Shown: positions 26,119-34,622, counted from the first letter of the stretch. The stretch: DNA of 64,000 bases from CAVUAT01 sp963848045 (GCA_963848045.1 CAWKCC010000003.1:434001-498000), one strand, 5' to 3'. Notes: a model not told the origin generated them from the sequence alone. A program made the numbers and translations.

Positions 26119-26508
26119 TTGGCCGAGGCCAGCTACCCCGATGAGCTCAGCTACCACGAGGAGCACGGCTGGGCCCGGATCGACGGTGAGGTCGCGACCC
26201 TGGGCATCAGCTGGTACGCGCAGGACGCGCTCGGGGAGGTGGTCTTCTTCGACCCGCCCGAGGTGGGCGCCGAGGTGGCGAGGGGCTCGACCTACGCCGA
26301 GCTCGAGTCCCTGAAGGCCGTCTCCGACGTCTACGCGCCGCTCTCGGGCGAGATCACCGAGGTCAACGAGGCCGCCAAGGAGAACCCCGAGATCATCAAC
26401 ACGGATCCCTATGGCAAGGGCTGGCTGGTCAAGGTCAGGCTCTCGGACCCCTCCGAGGCCGACTCCCTGCTCGATGCCGGGGCCTACACCGAGCTGCTCG
26501 ACGGCTGA
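26119..26508 (+). CDS. gcvH: Glycine cleavage system H protein
   Basis: A 129-residue lipoyl carrier. The lipoylated Lys lies in ELESLKAVSDVYAP. The N-terminal YHEEHGWARI and the late NTDPYGKGWLVKVR are typical. It shuttles the aminomethyl group between GcvP, GcvT and the lipoamide dehydrogenase. The TTG start at 26119 follows a GAAGAGGAGAG site. It sits 43 bases after gcvT, same operon. It is convergent with the minus-strand peroxidase gene, 26 bases away. Confidence 0.94.
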   Translation: MAEASYPDELSYHEEHGWARIDGEVATLGISWYAQDALGEVVFFDPPEVGAEVARGSTYAELESLKAVSDVYAPLSGEITEVNEAAKENPEIINTDPYGKGWLVKVRLSDPSEADSLLDAGAYTELLDG

Positions 26509-26534
26509 CTGGGGTCGGCGCCCGGGTGGGGCCG

Positions 26535-27191
26535 CTAGCTCTCGAGCAGCTCCTCTATCCGCGCGACCAGCCGCGGGTCGTCTGGCTCGATGCCCGCCTC
26601 GAAGCGCTGGACCGGACGGCCGCGGCGGTCAAGCAGGTACTTGTTGAAGTTGTACGTCGGCTCGCCGAGACTGGCTGCCAGGGAGGCGAACAGCGGGTTG
26701 ACGGGCTCGTCCACGACATTGGATTTCGAGAACATCGGGAAGCTGACACCGAAGTTGGCCTTGCAGAACCCCGCGATCTCCTGGTTCGAGCGGGGCTCCT
26801 GACCGACCACGTCGTCCGCGGGGAAGCCGAGGATGACCAGCCCCTCCCGCTTGCGCTCCCGGTAGAGCCGCTCGAGCCCCTCGAATTGCGGCGTGAACCC
26901 GCACTCGCTCGCGGTGTTGACGACCAGCACCACCTCGCCGCGGTAGCGGGAGAGGTCGTCGGGCTCACCGTTGAGGCGGGGGAGGGTGCCTGTCAGCACC
27001 CCGGCGGCGGGCACGCTCCCGGCGCTCGCGCCGGCCACCGCCGGCGCGGAGGCCTGAGCCGGTGGGGCGGGGCCGGCGGCGGGCGCCTGCGCGATATCCC
27101 GGGCCGCGGAGTTGTCGTCGTCGCGCTCGCCGCACCCGGCCGCCAGGGCGGCGGACAGCAGCGCGATCGTGATCAAAGTCGCCTGGGGCAT
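26535..27191 (-). CDS. Lipoprotein glutathione peroxidase-family thiol peroxidase
   Basis: A 218-residue protein with a signal and lipobox (LSAALAAGC, Cys near 19), a Ser/Ala/Pro-rich linker and a GPx domain. The domain has VVNTASECGFTPQFEGLERLY (peroxidatic Cys), a GFPADDVVGQEP segment where family members usually have GFPCNQFGGQEP, and YNFNKYLLDRRG. It should reduce hydroperoxides outside the membrane, with thioredoxin-like reductants. The start at 27191 is preferred over 27203 because a TATGGT box lies 7 bases upstream and the signal peptide becomes standard. It is convergent with gcvH and follows the LigD polymerase gene. Confidence 0.85.
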   Translation of the reverse strand: MPQATLITIALLSAALAAGCGERDDDNSAARDIAQAPAAGPAPPAQASAPAVAGASAGSVPAAGVLTGTLPRLNGEPDDLSRYRGEVVLVVNTASECGFTPQFEGLERLYRERKREGLVILGFPADDVVGQEPRSNQEIAGFCKANFGVSFPMFSKSNVVDEPVNPLFASLAASLGEPTYNFNKYLLDRRGRPVQRFEAGIEPDDPRLVARIEELLES

Positions 27192-27198
27192 CGCCCAG

Positions 27199-27204
27199 AC
27201 CATA
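27199..27204 (-). promoter_or_regulatory. Leaderless -10 box of the peroxidase gene
   Basis: TATGGT on the minus strand lies 7 bases before the ATG at 27191. It includes the alternative upstream ATG, which argues for the inner start. Confidence 0.45.
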
Positions 27205-27246
27205 CGCGCGACCGAGGCGCGCGGTTCATCGCGGACGTGTCCTCGG

Positions 27247-28170
27247 TCAATTGGAGGCCGGCGCGCTGGGCAGGCGCTGGCGCAGCTTCAGCACCGGCTC
27301 GAACAGGTCCCCCCGCTCCTCGATTCGCTCCAGCACCGCCGGGGCCTCGAAGGCGAGGCGCTCGGCGTCGCCGCGTCGCAGCGCGCTTCGGAGCTCGTCC
27401 CACGCGAGCGGCGTCGAGACCGTGGGCCGCGCCCTGGCGCGCAGCGAGTAGACGGCGACCGTCGTCTTGGAGCGGGCGTTCTGGCTCCAGTCGACGAAGA
27501 CCTTGCCCTTGCGGAGCTTCTTGGCCATCCGCGAGACGACGCGGTCAGGCTCCTCGCGCTCCAGCAGCAGCGCAACCGCATGGGCGAACGCGCTGGTCCT
27601 CTCGTAGCTGACCGGGCCGTTCAGCGGCACGTAGACCTGCATGCCCTTCGAGCCCGAGGTCTTCGGGAAGCATTCGAGGCCGAGCTCGGCGAACAGGTCG
27701 CGGAGCCGCAGCGCGACGTGGCAGCAGTCGATCACGTCGGCCGGGGGCCCGGGATCGAGGTCGAAGGCGAGCACCGTGGGGCGGTCGATGCTTGTGGCGC
27801 GGGCCAGCAAGGGGTGAAGCTCGAGCGAGGCGAGCTGCGCGAGCCAGATCAGGGTGGGCCGGTTGTCGCAGAGGCAGAAGTCGATCTCGCCGGCCCGGTC
27901 GGCGAGCACCGTCGCGGTCCTCACCCAGTCCGGGCGGTGCTCGGGACAGCGCTTTTCGTAGAAGTTGAAGGCGTCGACGCCGTCGGGGTAGCGCTTCAGG
28001 GTGAGCGGGCGGCCGCGCAGGTGGGGCAGCAGGGCGTCGGCGACCCGCGCGTAGTAGTCGATCACGTCGGCCTTGGTGAAGCCGGCCTCGGGATAGAGGA
28101 GCTTGTCGAGGTTGGTCAGCGTCAGCTTGCGGCGGCCGACGCTGACCTCGCGGCTACCTGCGGCCGCCAG
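27247..28170 (-). CDS. ligD: LigD-type polymerase domain (NHEJ primase-polymerase), stand-alone
   Basis: About 307 residues of the archaeo-eukaryotic primase-like LigD polymerase. It has LTLTNLDKLLYPEAG, VIDYYARVADALLPHL, FYEKRCPEHRPDW, the metal-binding LAFDLDPGPP, PKTSGSKGMQVYVPL and FVDWSQNARSKTTVAVYS. It fills gaps at broken ends with Ku. Start problem: the conserved N-terminus (from VGRRKLTL) lies upstream of the first standard start (GTG 28065). In that frame only CTG at 28170 is available, inside the ku 3' end, so a non-canonical start is inferred. No nuclease or ligase domain is fused. Confidence 0.88.
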   Translation of the reverse strand: MAAAGSREVSVGRRKLTLTNLDKLLYPEAGFTKADVIDYYARVADALLPHLRGRPLTLKRYPDGVDAFNFYEKRCPEHRPDWVRTATVLADRAGEIDFCLCDNRPTLIWLAQLASLELHPLLARATSIDRPTVLAFDLDPGPPADVIDCCHVALRLRDLFAELGLECFPKTSGSKGMQVYVPLNGPVSYERTSAFAHAVALLLEREEPDRVVSRMAKKLRKGKVFVDWSQNARSKTTVAVYSLRARARPTVSTPLAWDELRSALRRGDAERLAFEAPAVLERIEERGDLFEPVLKLRQRLPSAPASN

Positions 28171-29131
28171 CCTTCGCCTTCGACTTCGGCTTCGACTTGG
28201 CCTTCGGACGGCTCTTGGCGCCCGTCCTGGGAGCGGGCCTGGCCTTCGCCTTGGCGGCGGCCTTGCGCTTCGAGGCGGCCTTCGGCCTTGCGGCCTTCGA
28301 GCCGGACCCGTTCGACTTCGTCCCCGCGACGCCGTCGCCCTCCTTGCGCACCGCCGCGAGGCTCTCCTCGAGCGCCGCCATCAGGTCGGGCGCCTTTGTC
28401 GGCTCGGGCTCCTCGCTCGGGGCACTGACGATCTCCCTGCCGGCGGCCTTGCGCTCGAGCATCTGCAGCAGCTCCTCGCGGTATTCGTCGCGGTAGCGGT
28501 CGGCCTTGAACTCCGTGGACAGCGACTCGATCAGCTGCTTGGCCATCTCGAGCTCACGCTTGTCGGGCCGCTTGGGCTTCGGCTCCCCGAACAGGTGGCT
28601 GTCGAGCTCGCTCGGGTCGGTGACCTCGTCGTGGAAGCGCATGGTCGCCAGCGTCAGCACGCCGCCCATCGGGCGGATCGCCGCGAGGTGCTCCTTGTTG
28701 CGCAGCACGAAGCGCGCGATCGCGACCTTGCGCGATTCGCTCATCGCCTGCACGAGCAGCGCGTAGGCCTTGGCGGCGCCCTTGTCGGGGCCGAGGTAGT
28801 AGGGCTGCTCGAAGTAGATCGGGTCGATGTCGTCGAGGTCGACGAAGTCCTGGATCTCGATCGCCCGCGTCCTCTGCGGATCGAGCTCGGCCAACTCCTC
28901 ACGGCTCAGCTTCACGAACTGGTCGGGCGCGAACTCGTAGCCCTTGACGATCTCCTCGTAGGCGACCTCGGTGCCGTCGGACTCGGCCACCCGCTTGTGG
29001 CGCACCCGCGAGCCGTCGGACTCGCGGAGCTCCCGGAAGCGGATCGCCTGCTTGGAGACCGCGCTGTAGAGCTTGACCGGCACGTTCAGCAGGCCGAAGC
29101 TGATCGAGCCACTCCATATCGCTCTCGCCAT
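28154..29131 (-). CDS. ku: Non-homologous end joining protein Ku
   Basis: A 325-residue bacterial Ku, opening MARAIWSGSISFGLLNVPVKLY. The beta-barrel core includes VDLDDIDPIYFEQPYYLGPD and IARFVLRNKEHLAAIRP. The last 60 or so residues are Lys/Ala/Pro rich (KAKSKPKSKAKAGGRR at the end), an H1-like tail like those that modulate DNA binding in long actinobacterial Ku proteins. It threads onto broken DNA ends and recruits LigD. The ATG has a GAGAGGGAA site. The upstream frame extension is not conserved and was left out. Its 3' end overlaps the polymerase frame. Confidence 0.95.
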   Translation of the reverse strand: MARAIWSGSISFGLLNVPVKLYSAVSKQAIRFRELRESDGSRVRHKRVAESDGTEVAYEEIVKGYEFAPDQFVKLSREELAELDPQRTRAIEIQDFVDLDDIDPIYFEQPYYLGPDKGAAKAYALLVQAMSESRKVAIARFVLRNKEHLAAIRPMGGVLTLATMRFHDEVTDPSELDSHLFGEPKPKRPDKRELEMAKQLIESLSTEFKADRYRDEYREELLQMLERKAAGREIVSAPSEEPEPTKAPDLMAALEESLAAVRKEGDGVAGTKSNGSGSKAARPKAASKRKAAAKAKARPAPRTGAKSRPKAKSKPKSKAKAGGRR

Positions 29132-29255
29132 CGCTCGTTCCCTCTCGAAGGTGGTTGTCGCAGGGTACATTCGACGCGCGTCCCGCGGTTGCCGCCAGCG
29201 GTCTTGCAAATCGCCTCTCTCGCAAACCGCGTGGGATGCCGCCCGGTAGCGCTTC

Positions 29256-30281
29256 TCAGCCCTCGCGCACCACCTCCCGGGGGTCCTTGTCGTCGCGCAT
29301 GCCCTTGAAGGCGGGCTGGCGCAAAGTGCCTGTGGAGGTCCACTCGCTCCAGGTGACCTCGCAGACCAGCTCCGGCTCGCAGAACACGGCATCGCCGGCC
29401 CCCGGGCTCCTCGGCTGGCCCAGTCGGAAGGGGCTTCCCTTACGGCGCCGCCGGGCGAGCTCGACCGTGAGCAGGTCGATATCGGTCTCGCGCAGGCCCG
29501 AGCCCACCGCTCCCGCGTAGACCAGCCGCTGCGGCGAGCCCCGGCGGCGGGCCTCCGCCGGGGTCGCGTCCCAGTAGCCGACGAGCACCGAGCCGACCCG
29601 CTCGGCGCGCCTCCCGGCTCCGGGAACGTGGCCGCCGATCACGAACTCCTGTCGCTGCCAGACGCGGGCCTTGATCCACTCGCCGCTTCGGCGGCCGGGT
29701 CGGTAGGGGCTCTCGCAGCGCTTCGCCACCACCCCCTCGAGCCGCTGGCGGCGGGCAGCCTCGAGCAACTCGGCGCCCCCGCCGAGCCGGTGCCGCGGCG
29801 TCCGCCAGTTCGGCCCCTCGAGTTCCAGTGACGCGAGCAGCTCGCGGCGCTCGAGGTAGCCGAGGCCGCGAACCGAGCGATCGTCGAGATGGAGCAGGTC
29901 GAAGATCACGTAGTGCGCCGGGGTCTCCCTGGCGCGGGCCGCGATCGCTGCCGGCTCGGCCAGCCCCATCCGCCGTTGCAGGAGCTGAAAGCTGGGGCGT
30001 CCGTCGCCGTCGAGGGCCACGACCTCGCCGTCGAGCACCGCCGCGCGGCCGGAGAGCTGCTCCGCGATCGCGGCCAGCTCGGGGTATCGCGCGGTGACCT
30101 CCTCGAGCCGCCGGCTCTGCATGCGCCAGCGCCCGCGCTCGGCGTAGCCGAGAGCCCTGACCCCGTCCCACTTGATCTCGTAGGCCCAGCCGCGGTCCCC
30201 GGCCGGCGGCAGCTCCCCCGCCTTGGCGAGCATGGGCCGCAGGCCCCACGGGAAGCGCTCCTTCGAACCTGTTTCGGCCAC
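29256..30281 (-). CDS. ATP-dependent DNA ligase (LigD ligase-domain type)
   Basis: A 341-residue ligase. The adenylation motif is YEIKWDGVRA (nucleophile Lys37). The ligase motifs LDGEVVALDGDGRPSF, HYVIFDLLHLDDRSVRGLGY and EGVVAKR, then GEWIKARV, are followed by an OB-fold C-terminus (FVIGGHVPGAG through VYAGAVGSGL). It seals nicks in end joining. It is encoded separately from the polymerase domain, with ku between them. The GTG start has GATAAT 5 bases upstream. It is divergent from the ABC transporter, with only 26 bases between the two start codons. Confidence 0.92.
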   Translation of the reverse strand: MAETGSKERFPWGLRPMLAKAGELPPAGDRGWAYEIKWDGVRALGYAERGRWRMQSRRLEEVTARYPELAAIAEQLSGRAAVLDGEVVALDGDGRPSFQLLQRRMGLAEPAAIAARARETPAHYVIFDLLHLDDRSVRGLGYLERRELLASLELEGPNWRTPRHRLGGGAELLEAARRQRLEGVVAKRCESPYRPGRRSGEWIKARVWQRQEFVIGGHVPGAGRRAERVGSVLVGYWDATPAEARRRGSPQRLVYAGAVGSGLRETDIDLLTVELARRRRKGSPFRLGQPRSPGAGDAVFCEPELVCEVTWSEWTSTGTLRQPAFKGMRDDKDPREVVREG

Positions 30282-30307
30282 CCGGCATTATCGGCATCAT
30301 CCGGGGG

Positions 30308-31030
30308 GTGCTCTTCGAGCTCGACGACGTCACCTACAGTCGCGGGGGCCGTGCGGTGCTTGCCGGGCTCAGCGCCAGCCTGCCGGTCGGCTCGAGTTGC
30401 CTGCTCGGCCCCTCGGGCAGCGGCAAGTCGACGGTGCTCCGCCTGCTCAACCGCCTGATCGACCCGGATGCCGGCCGGGTCGCCTACGAGGGCGTGGACG
30501 TTCGCGAGCGCGACGTGCTGGCGCTGCGCCGCGAGGTCTGTCTCGTTCCCCAACTGCCGGCCCTGATCGAGGGCACCGTCGCCGACAACGTCGCCTACGG
30601 CCCCAGGCTGGCCGGGCACAGCTACGACGCGCGAACGCCGCTGGAGCTCGCGGGACTCGACGCGGGCTACGCCGAGCGGCCCGCCGACAGGCTCTCGGTG
30701 GGCGAGCAGCAGCGGGTGATGCTGGCGCGGGCCCTGGCGCTGGAGCCGCGGGTGCTGCTGCTCGACGAGCCCACCTCGGCGCTCGACGCCAAAGCCAAGG
30801 CCGCTGTGGAGCAGACCCTCGACTCATTGCGGGCGCGCACGGCGATCTCGATCGTGCTCGTCACCCACGACCTCGGCCAGGCCGCCCGCCTCGCCGATTA
30901 CGTGGTGCGAATCGAGGCGGGACGGCTGATCGGCGAGGGCACCGCACCAGGCGTGATCGCCGCGGCCGAGAGGCAGCTCGCCGAGGCGGGCCCGGCGCGG
31001 GCCGCGGCCACGGGGGAGGGCGCGGAATGA
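30308..31030 (+). CDS. fetA: ABC transporter ATPase, FetA/YbbL-like
   Basis: A 240-residue ABC ATPase with P-loop GPSGSGKST (34-42), the signature LSVGEQQRVMLARAL and Walker B VLLLDEPTSALD. Its partner, four bases of overlap downstream, is a FetB-type permease, so it should belong to the FetAB class. In Escherichia coli that class has been linked to iron export and oxidative-stress resistance. The substrate here is inferred from the family only. GTG start, with no clear Shine-Dalgarno; CATCAT lies 7 bases upstream. Confidence 0.85.
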   Translation: MLFELDDVTYSRGGRAVLAGLSASLPVGSSCLLGPSGSGKSTVLRLLNRLIDPDAGRVAYEGVDVRERDVLALRREVCLVPQLPALIEGTVADNVAYGPRLAGHSYDARTPLELAGLDAGYAERPADRLSVGEQQRVMLARALALEPRVLLLDEPTSALDAKAKAAVEQTLDSLRARTAISIVLVTHDLGQAARLADYVVRIEAGRLIGEGTAPGVIAAAERQLAEAGPARAAATGEGAE

Positions 31031-31803
31031 GCGCGCCCATCGACGTCAGCCTCGGCGAGGTCCTCGCGTCTCTCGTCCTCGTCGCCATCGCGATCGCGGC
31101 CTCGCGCTGGCGCCACGCCGGCCTCGAGGAGGACATCGCCGTGGCGGTGGCGCGCTCGTTCGTGCAGCTGACCGCGATCGGATTCGTGATCGACGTGATC
31201 TTCGAGCAGGACAGCGCCCTCCTCGTCGTGGCGCTGCTCTCGGTGATGGTGGTGTTCGGCGCGTTCACCGCGCGGCGGCGCGCCGCCGGGGTCCCGGGGG
31301 CGCTCACGCCGCTGCTGGTCGCCCTCTCGGTGGCCGCGGTCGCCACGCTCGGCCTGGTGCTGGGACTGGGGATCATCGAGTCGGAGCCGCGATACGTGAT
31401 TCCCGTCGGAGGCATGGTGATCGGCAACTCGATGACCGCGGCGGCGGTCGCTCTCAACAGGCTCGGCCAGGACGTGGGCGACTCGTCTCGCGAGATCGAG
31501 GCGGCGCTGGCGCTCGGCGCCACCTCGACGCAGGCGGTCGACCCTCTGGTCAGGCGCAGCCTGCGCTCGGGAATGATCACCCTCGTCGACTCGACCAAGA
31601 CGACGGGCATCGTCTTCTTTCCCGGGACGATGGTGGGGATGCTGCTCGCCGGGGCCGATCCGGTGGACGCCGTGCGGCTTCAGCTGATCCTGCTCTATTC
31701 GCTGCTCGGATCGGTCGCGATCGCCGCGCTGATCGCGACCACGCTGGCGCGGCGCAACTTCTTCACCCCGGCCCAGCAGCTCCGCGAGCCGCCCGAGCCC
31801 TGA
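31027..31803 (+). CDS. fetB: ABC transporter permease, FetB (UPF0014) family
   Basis: A 258-residue membrane protein with about seven helices. It carries the UPF0014/FetB signatures ARSFVQLTAIGFVIDVIF, PVGGMVIGNSMTAAAVALNRL and FFPGTMVGMLLAGADPVDAV. The ATG overlaps the fetA stop (ATGA). It is likely half of a metal exporter with the preceding ATPase. The proximity to end-joining and peroxidase genes is consistent with stress protection but may be coincidental. Confidence 0.88.
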   Translation: MSAPIDVSLGEVLASLVLVAIAIAASRWRHAGLEEDIAVAVARSFVQLTAIGFVIDVIFEQDSALLVVALLSVMVVFGAFTARRRAAGVPGALTPLLVALSVAAVATLGLVLGLGIIESEPRYVIPVGGMVIGNSMTAAAVALNRLGQDVGDSSREIEAALALGATSTQAVDPLVRRSLRSGMITLVDSTKTTGIVFFPGTMVGMLLAGADPVDAVRLQLILLYSLLGSVAIAALIATTLARRNFFTPAQQLREPPEP

Positions 31804-31870
31804 TCGCCGGCCGCGCCCCGGCCGCGCGCCTCATTTCCCGCCACCGGGCGAACCCGCCGAATCGCGTCTC

Positions 31871-31876
31871 TAGACT
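31871..31876 (+). promoter_or_regulatory. Leaderless -10 box of the MFS gene
   Basis: TAGACT lies 9 bases before ATG 31886. The intervening bases include a weak GAGG, so a very short leader is also possible. Confidence 0.45.
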
Positions 31877-31885
31877 CGGCCGAGG

Positions 31886-33511
31886 ATGAGCGAGCCCCGC
31901 CGGAATCTCCTCACCCTGGTTGCGACGATCCTCGGCTCCACGATCGTCTTTCTCGACGCCACGGTCGTCAATGTCGCGCTGCCGGCGATCAGCGACGACC
32001 TCGACGCCGGGCTCGCCGACCAGCAGTGGGTGGTCGAGGCCTACCTGCTGGCGATGGTCTCGCTGCTGCTGGTGGGCGGCGCGCTCGGCGATCAGTTCGG
32101 ACGACGCCGCATCTTCATCGTCGGCCTGGTGGGCTTCGCCCTTACCTCGGCGCTCTGCGCCGTCGCCCCGACCAGCGAGGTCCTGATCGCAGGCAGGGCG
32201 CTGCAGGGCCTGGCGGGCGCGCTGCTGGTGCCGGGTTCGCTGGCGATCCTGGCGTCGACCTTCGAGGGGGCCGACCGGGGCAAGGCGGTCGGCACCTGGA
32301 CCGCCTGGACGGGCATCGCCACCGTGCTCGGGCCGGCCGGGGGAGGGGCGCTGATCGAGGCGTTCTCCTGGCGGGCGATCTTCTGGGTCAACCTGCCCCT
32401 GATCGTCTTCACCATCCTTATGGCGCGGGCCTGCGTGCGCGAGAGCGTCGACCCCGACGCCGATCGCGCGATCGACTGGGTGGGCATCGTCCTCTCCGCG
32501 GTGGGCCTGGGCGCCCCGGTCTTCGCGCTGATCCAGCAGCCCAGCCATGGATGGTCGGCCCCGATCGTCTGGGCGCCGCTGGCCGGCGGCGTGCTGCTGT
32601 TCGCCGTCTTCATCGCCTGGGAGTCGCGCTACCCCCATGCGATGGTCGATCTCGGCCTCTTCCGCGTCAGGAACTTCGCCGTCACCAACCTCGAGACCCT
32701 GATCGTCTATGCCGGGCTGATCGGGGCGATGTTCTTCGTCACGCTCTTCCTGCAGCAGACGGCCGGCTACTCGCCGATCCAGGCCGGCCTCGCGACCACG
32801 CCGATCTCGCTTGTCCTGTTCGCGCTCTCGCCGCGCTTCGGCAGGTTCGCGACGGGCATCGGACCACGGCTGCCGATGGCGATCGGGCCGGTGGTCGGGG
32901 GAATCGGGCTGCTGCTGCTGACCAGGGTCGACGCGGGGGCCGACTACCTGACCCAGATCCTGCCCGGCGTGCTGGTCTTCGCCCTCGGCCTCTCGGCCAC
33001 GGTCGCGCCCCTCACCGCCACGGCCCTGGACTCGGTAGACGAGCGCAAGGTCGGGATCGCCTCGGGCATCAACAACGGCGTCTCGCGAATCGCCGGCCTG
33101 CTGGCGATCGCGGTGCTCGGCGCCGTGATCGCCGCCAGCTTCGACTCCACCGTGGACCAGCAGCTCACCGGAGTTGCGGTCAGCGAGGCCGGCGCCGACG
33201 CCGTCGCCGCGGCGAAGCAGAAGCCACTCGGCGCCGCCGACACCCAGGGGTTGCCCGCGTCGGAGGCGAGGGAGATCGACGCAGCCGTCACCACCGCTTC
33301 CGTCGACGGCTTTCGCCTGGGCATGCTGCTCGGCGGCGCCCTGATGATCGCCGGCGGCGCGATCGCCGCGGTCGGCATCCGGGACCCGTCGCGCCGCGAG
33401 CCGCGGCAGGCGCCGCTGGCCGCGCCGGCGGGCGAATGCGCGCGCTGCGCCGAGGACGGCCACGATCGCGACCACCACGAGCACGAGGCAGCCGAGCCCG
33501 TCTCCGCATAG
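31886..33511 (+). CDS. MFS multidrug exporter, DHA2 (EmrB/QacA) family
   Basis: A 541-residue transporter with about fourteen hydrophobic helices. It has the DHA2 features IVFLDATVVNVALPAI in helix 1, motif A GALGDQFGRRRIF and motif C-like GPAGGGALIEAFSWRAIFWVNLP. A His-rich C-terminal tail (EDGHDRDHHEHEA) is unusual and might bind metal. It would export drugs or lipids with proton influx; the substrate is unknown. It is transcribed alone. Confidence 0.9.
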   Translation: MSEPRRNLLTLVATILGSTIVFLDATVVNVALPAISDDLDAGLADQQWVVEAYLLAMVSLLLVGGALGDQFGRRRIFIVGLVGFALTSALCAVAPTSEVLIAGRALQGLAGALLVPGSLAILASTFEGADRGKAVGTWTAWTGIATVLGPAGGGALIEAFSWRAIFWVNLPLIVFTILMARACVRESVDPDADRAIDWVGIVLSAVGLGAPVFALIQQPSHGWSAPIVWAPLAGGVLLFAVFIAWESRYPHAMVDLGLFRVRNFAVTNLETLIVYAGLIGAMFFVTLFLQQTAGYSPIQAGLATTPISLVLFALSPRFGRFATGIGPRLPMAIGPVVGGIGLLLLTRVDAGADYLTQILPGVLVFALGLSATVAPLTATALDSVDERKVGIASGINNGVSRIAGLLAIAVLGAVIAASFDSTVDQQLTGVAVSEAGADAVAAAKQKPLGAADTQGLPASEAREIDAAVTTASVDGFRLGMLLGGALMIAGGAIAAVGIRDPSRREPRQAPLAAPAGECARCAEDGHDRDHHEHEAAEPVSA

Positions 33512-33516
33512 GCGTC

Positions 33517-33522
33517 TAGGCT
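33517..33522 (+). promoter_or_regulatory. Leaderless -10 box of trpS
   Basis: TAGGCT lies 6 bases before the trpS GTG, with no ribosome-binding site between. Confidence 0.55.
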
Positions 33523-33528
33523 CCCGCC

Positions 33529-34515
33529 GTGCGCATCTTCAGCGGAATCCAGCCGACCGGACAGAAGCACCTCGGCAACTACATCGGGGCGATTCGCCAG
33601 TACGTGGCGGGCCAGGACGAGGGGGCCCCCGCGATCTACTGCATCGTCGACCTGCACGCGATCACGGTGCCGTGGGAGCCGGCGGCCCTGCGCTCCAGCG
33701 TCCACGACACCACCGCGATCCTTCTCGCCGCCGGGCTGGATCCCGAGCGCTGCATCCTCTTTCGCCAATCCGACGTGCGCGAGCACACCGAGCTCACCTG
33801 GCTGCTCTCCGCCCTGACGGCGCACGGCGACCTCAACCGCATGCACCAGTTCAAGGACAAGTCCTCGCGCCAGCGCGAGCTGGTCTCGGCCGGGTTGTTC
33901 TTCTATCCGGTGCTGCAAGCCGCCGATGTGCTCGCCTACAAGGCGGACACGGTGCCCGTCGGGGAGGACCAGCGCCAGCACGTCGAGCTGATGCGCGAGA
34001 TCGCGCGCCGCTTCAACGAGCGCTTCGGCGAGCTCCTGGTCGAGCCCGAGCATCGCATTCCCGGGGTGGGGGCGAAGATCATGGACCTCCAAGACCCGGG
34101 GTCCAAGATGTCCACCACGGGCGGCAGCGAGCAGGGGACGCTGCTGGTTCTGGACGACCCCGAGACCGTGACCAAGAAGGTGCGCAGCGCGGTCACGGAC
34201 TCGGGCTCCGAGGTGAGGCGCGGGAAGGACAAGCGGGGCATCTCCAACCTGATCGAGATCCTCTCGGTCGCGCGCGGCACCGGCATGGACGAGATCGAGG
34301 CCGAGTTCGAGGGCTCGGGCTACGGCGACTTCAAGGCGGCCGTCGCCGAGTCCGTGGTCGAGTTCCTGGCCCCGGTACGCGAGCGCTACGAGGCTCTGCG
34401 CCCCGACGAGCCCGCGCTGGAGGCGGCCCTGGACGGCGGCGCGCAGAAGGCCCGGGCCATCGCCTCCGAGACCGTGGCCGAGGTGCGCTCGGCGATGGGC
34501 ATCGGTCCGTCCTAG
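33529..34515 (+). CDS. trpS: Tryptophanyl-tRNA synthetase
   Basis: A 328-residue class Ic synthetase. IFSGIQPTGQKHLGNYIGA carries the HIGH-equivalent H14-L-G-N. EDQRQHVELMREIARRFN recognises tryptophan. The KMSKS-equivalent is K193-M-S-T-T. It charges tRNA-Trp. It starts with GTG behind a leaderless -10 box. A GGGG..GGGC/GCCC..CCCC hairpin follows the stop. Confidence 0.96.
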   Translation: MRIFSGIQPTGQKHLGNYIGAIRQYVAGQDEGAPAIYCIVDLHAITVPWEPAALRSSVHDTTAILLAAGLDPERCILFRQSDVREHTELTWLLSALTAHGDLNRMHQFKDKSSRQRELVSAGLFFYPVLQAADVLAYKADTVPVGEDQRQHVELMREIARRFNERFGELLVEPEHRIPGVGAKIMDLQDPGSKMSTTGGSEQGTLLVLDDPETVTKKVRSAVTDSGSEVRRGKDKRGISNLIEILSVARGTGMDEIEAEFEGSGYGDFKAAVAESVVEFLAPVRERYEALRPDEPALEAALDGGAQKARAIASETVAEVRSAMGIGPS

Positions 34516-34541
34516 GGGCTCCGGGCAAGGCCCGAATCCCC
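34515..34541 (+). terminator. Hairpin after trpS
   Basis: GGGC/GCCC (34523-34526 and 34530-34533) is nested within GGGG/CCCC arms, directly at the trpS stop. The stem is short and interrupted and there is no T tract, so the call is tentative. Confidence 0.35.
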
Positions 34542-34610
34542 CTGCCTCCGGTTGCGAGCGCGCCCCGCCCGGCGCCCCACGAAGCGCTGGCAATCGACTG
34601 CCCCGTGGTC

Positions 34611-34616
34611 TACGGT
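34611..34616 (+). promoter_or_regulatory. Leaderless -10 box of the first CSLREA gene
   Basis: TACGGT lies 6 bases before GTG 34623. It supports this start, which also gives a normal signal peptide. Confidence 0.5.
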
Positions 34617-34622
34617 CCTGCG

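Noticed and set aside
26526..28428. Plus-strand open frames across the peroxidase and polymerase genes
   Set aside because: The minus-strand proteins have family motifs; the plus-strand translations do not.
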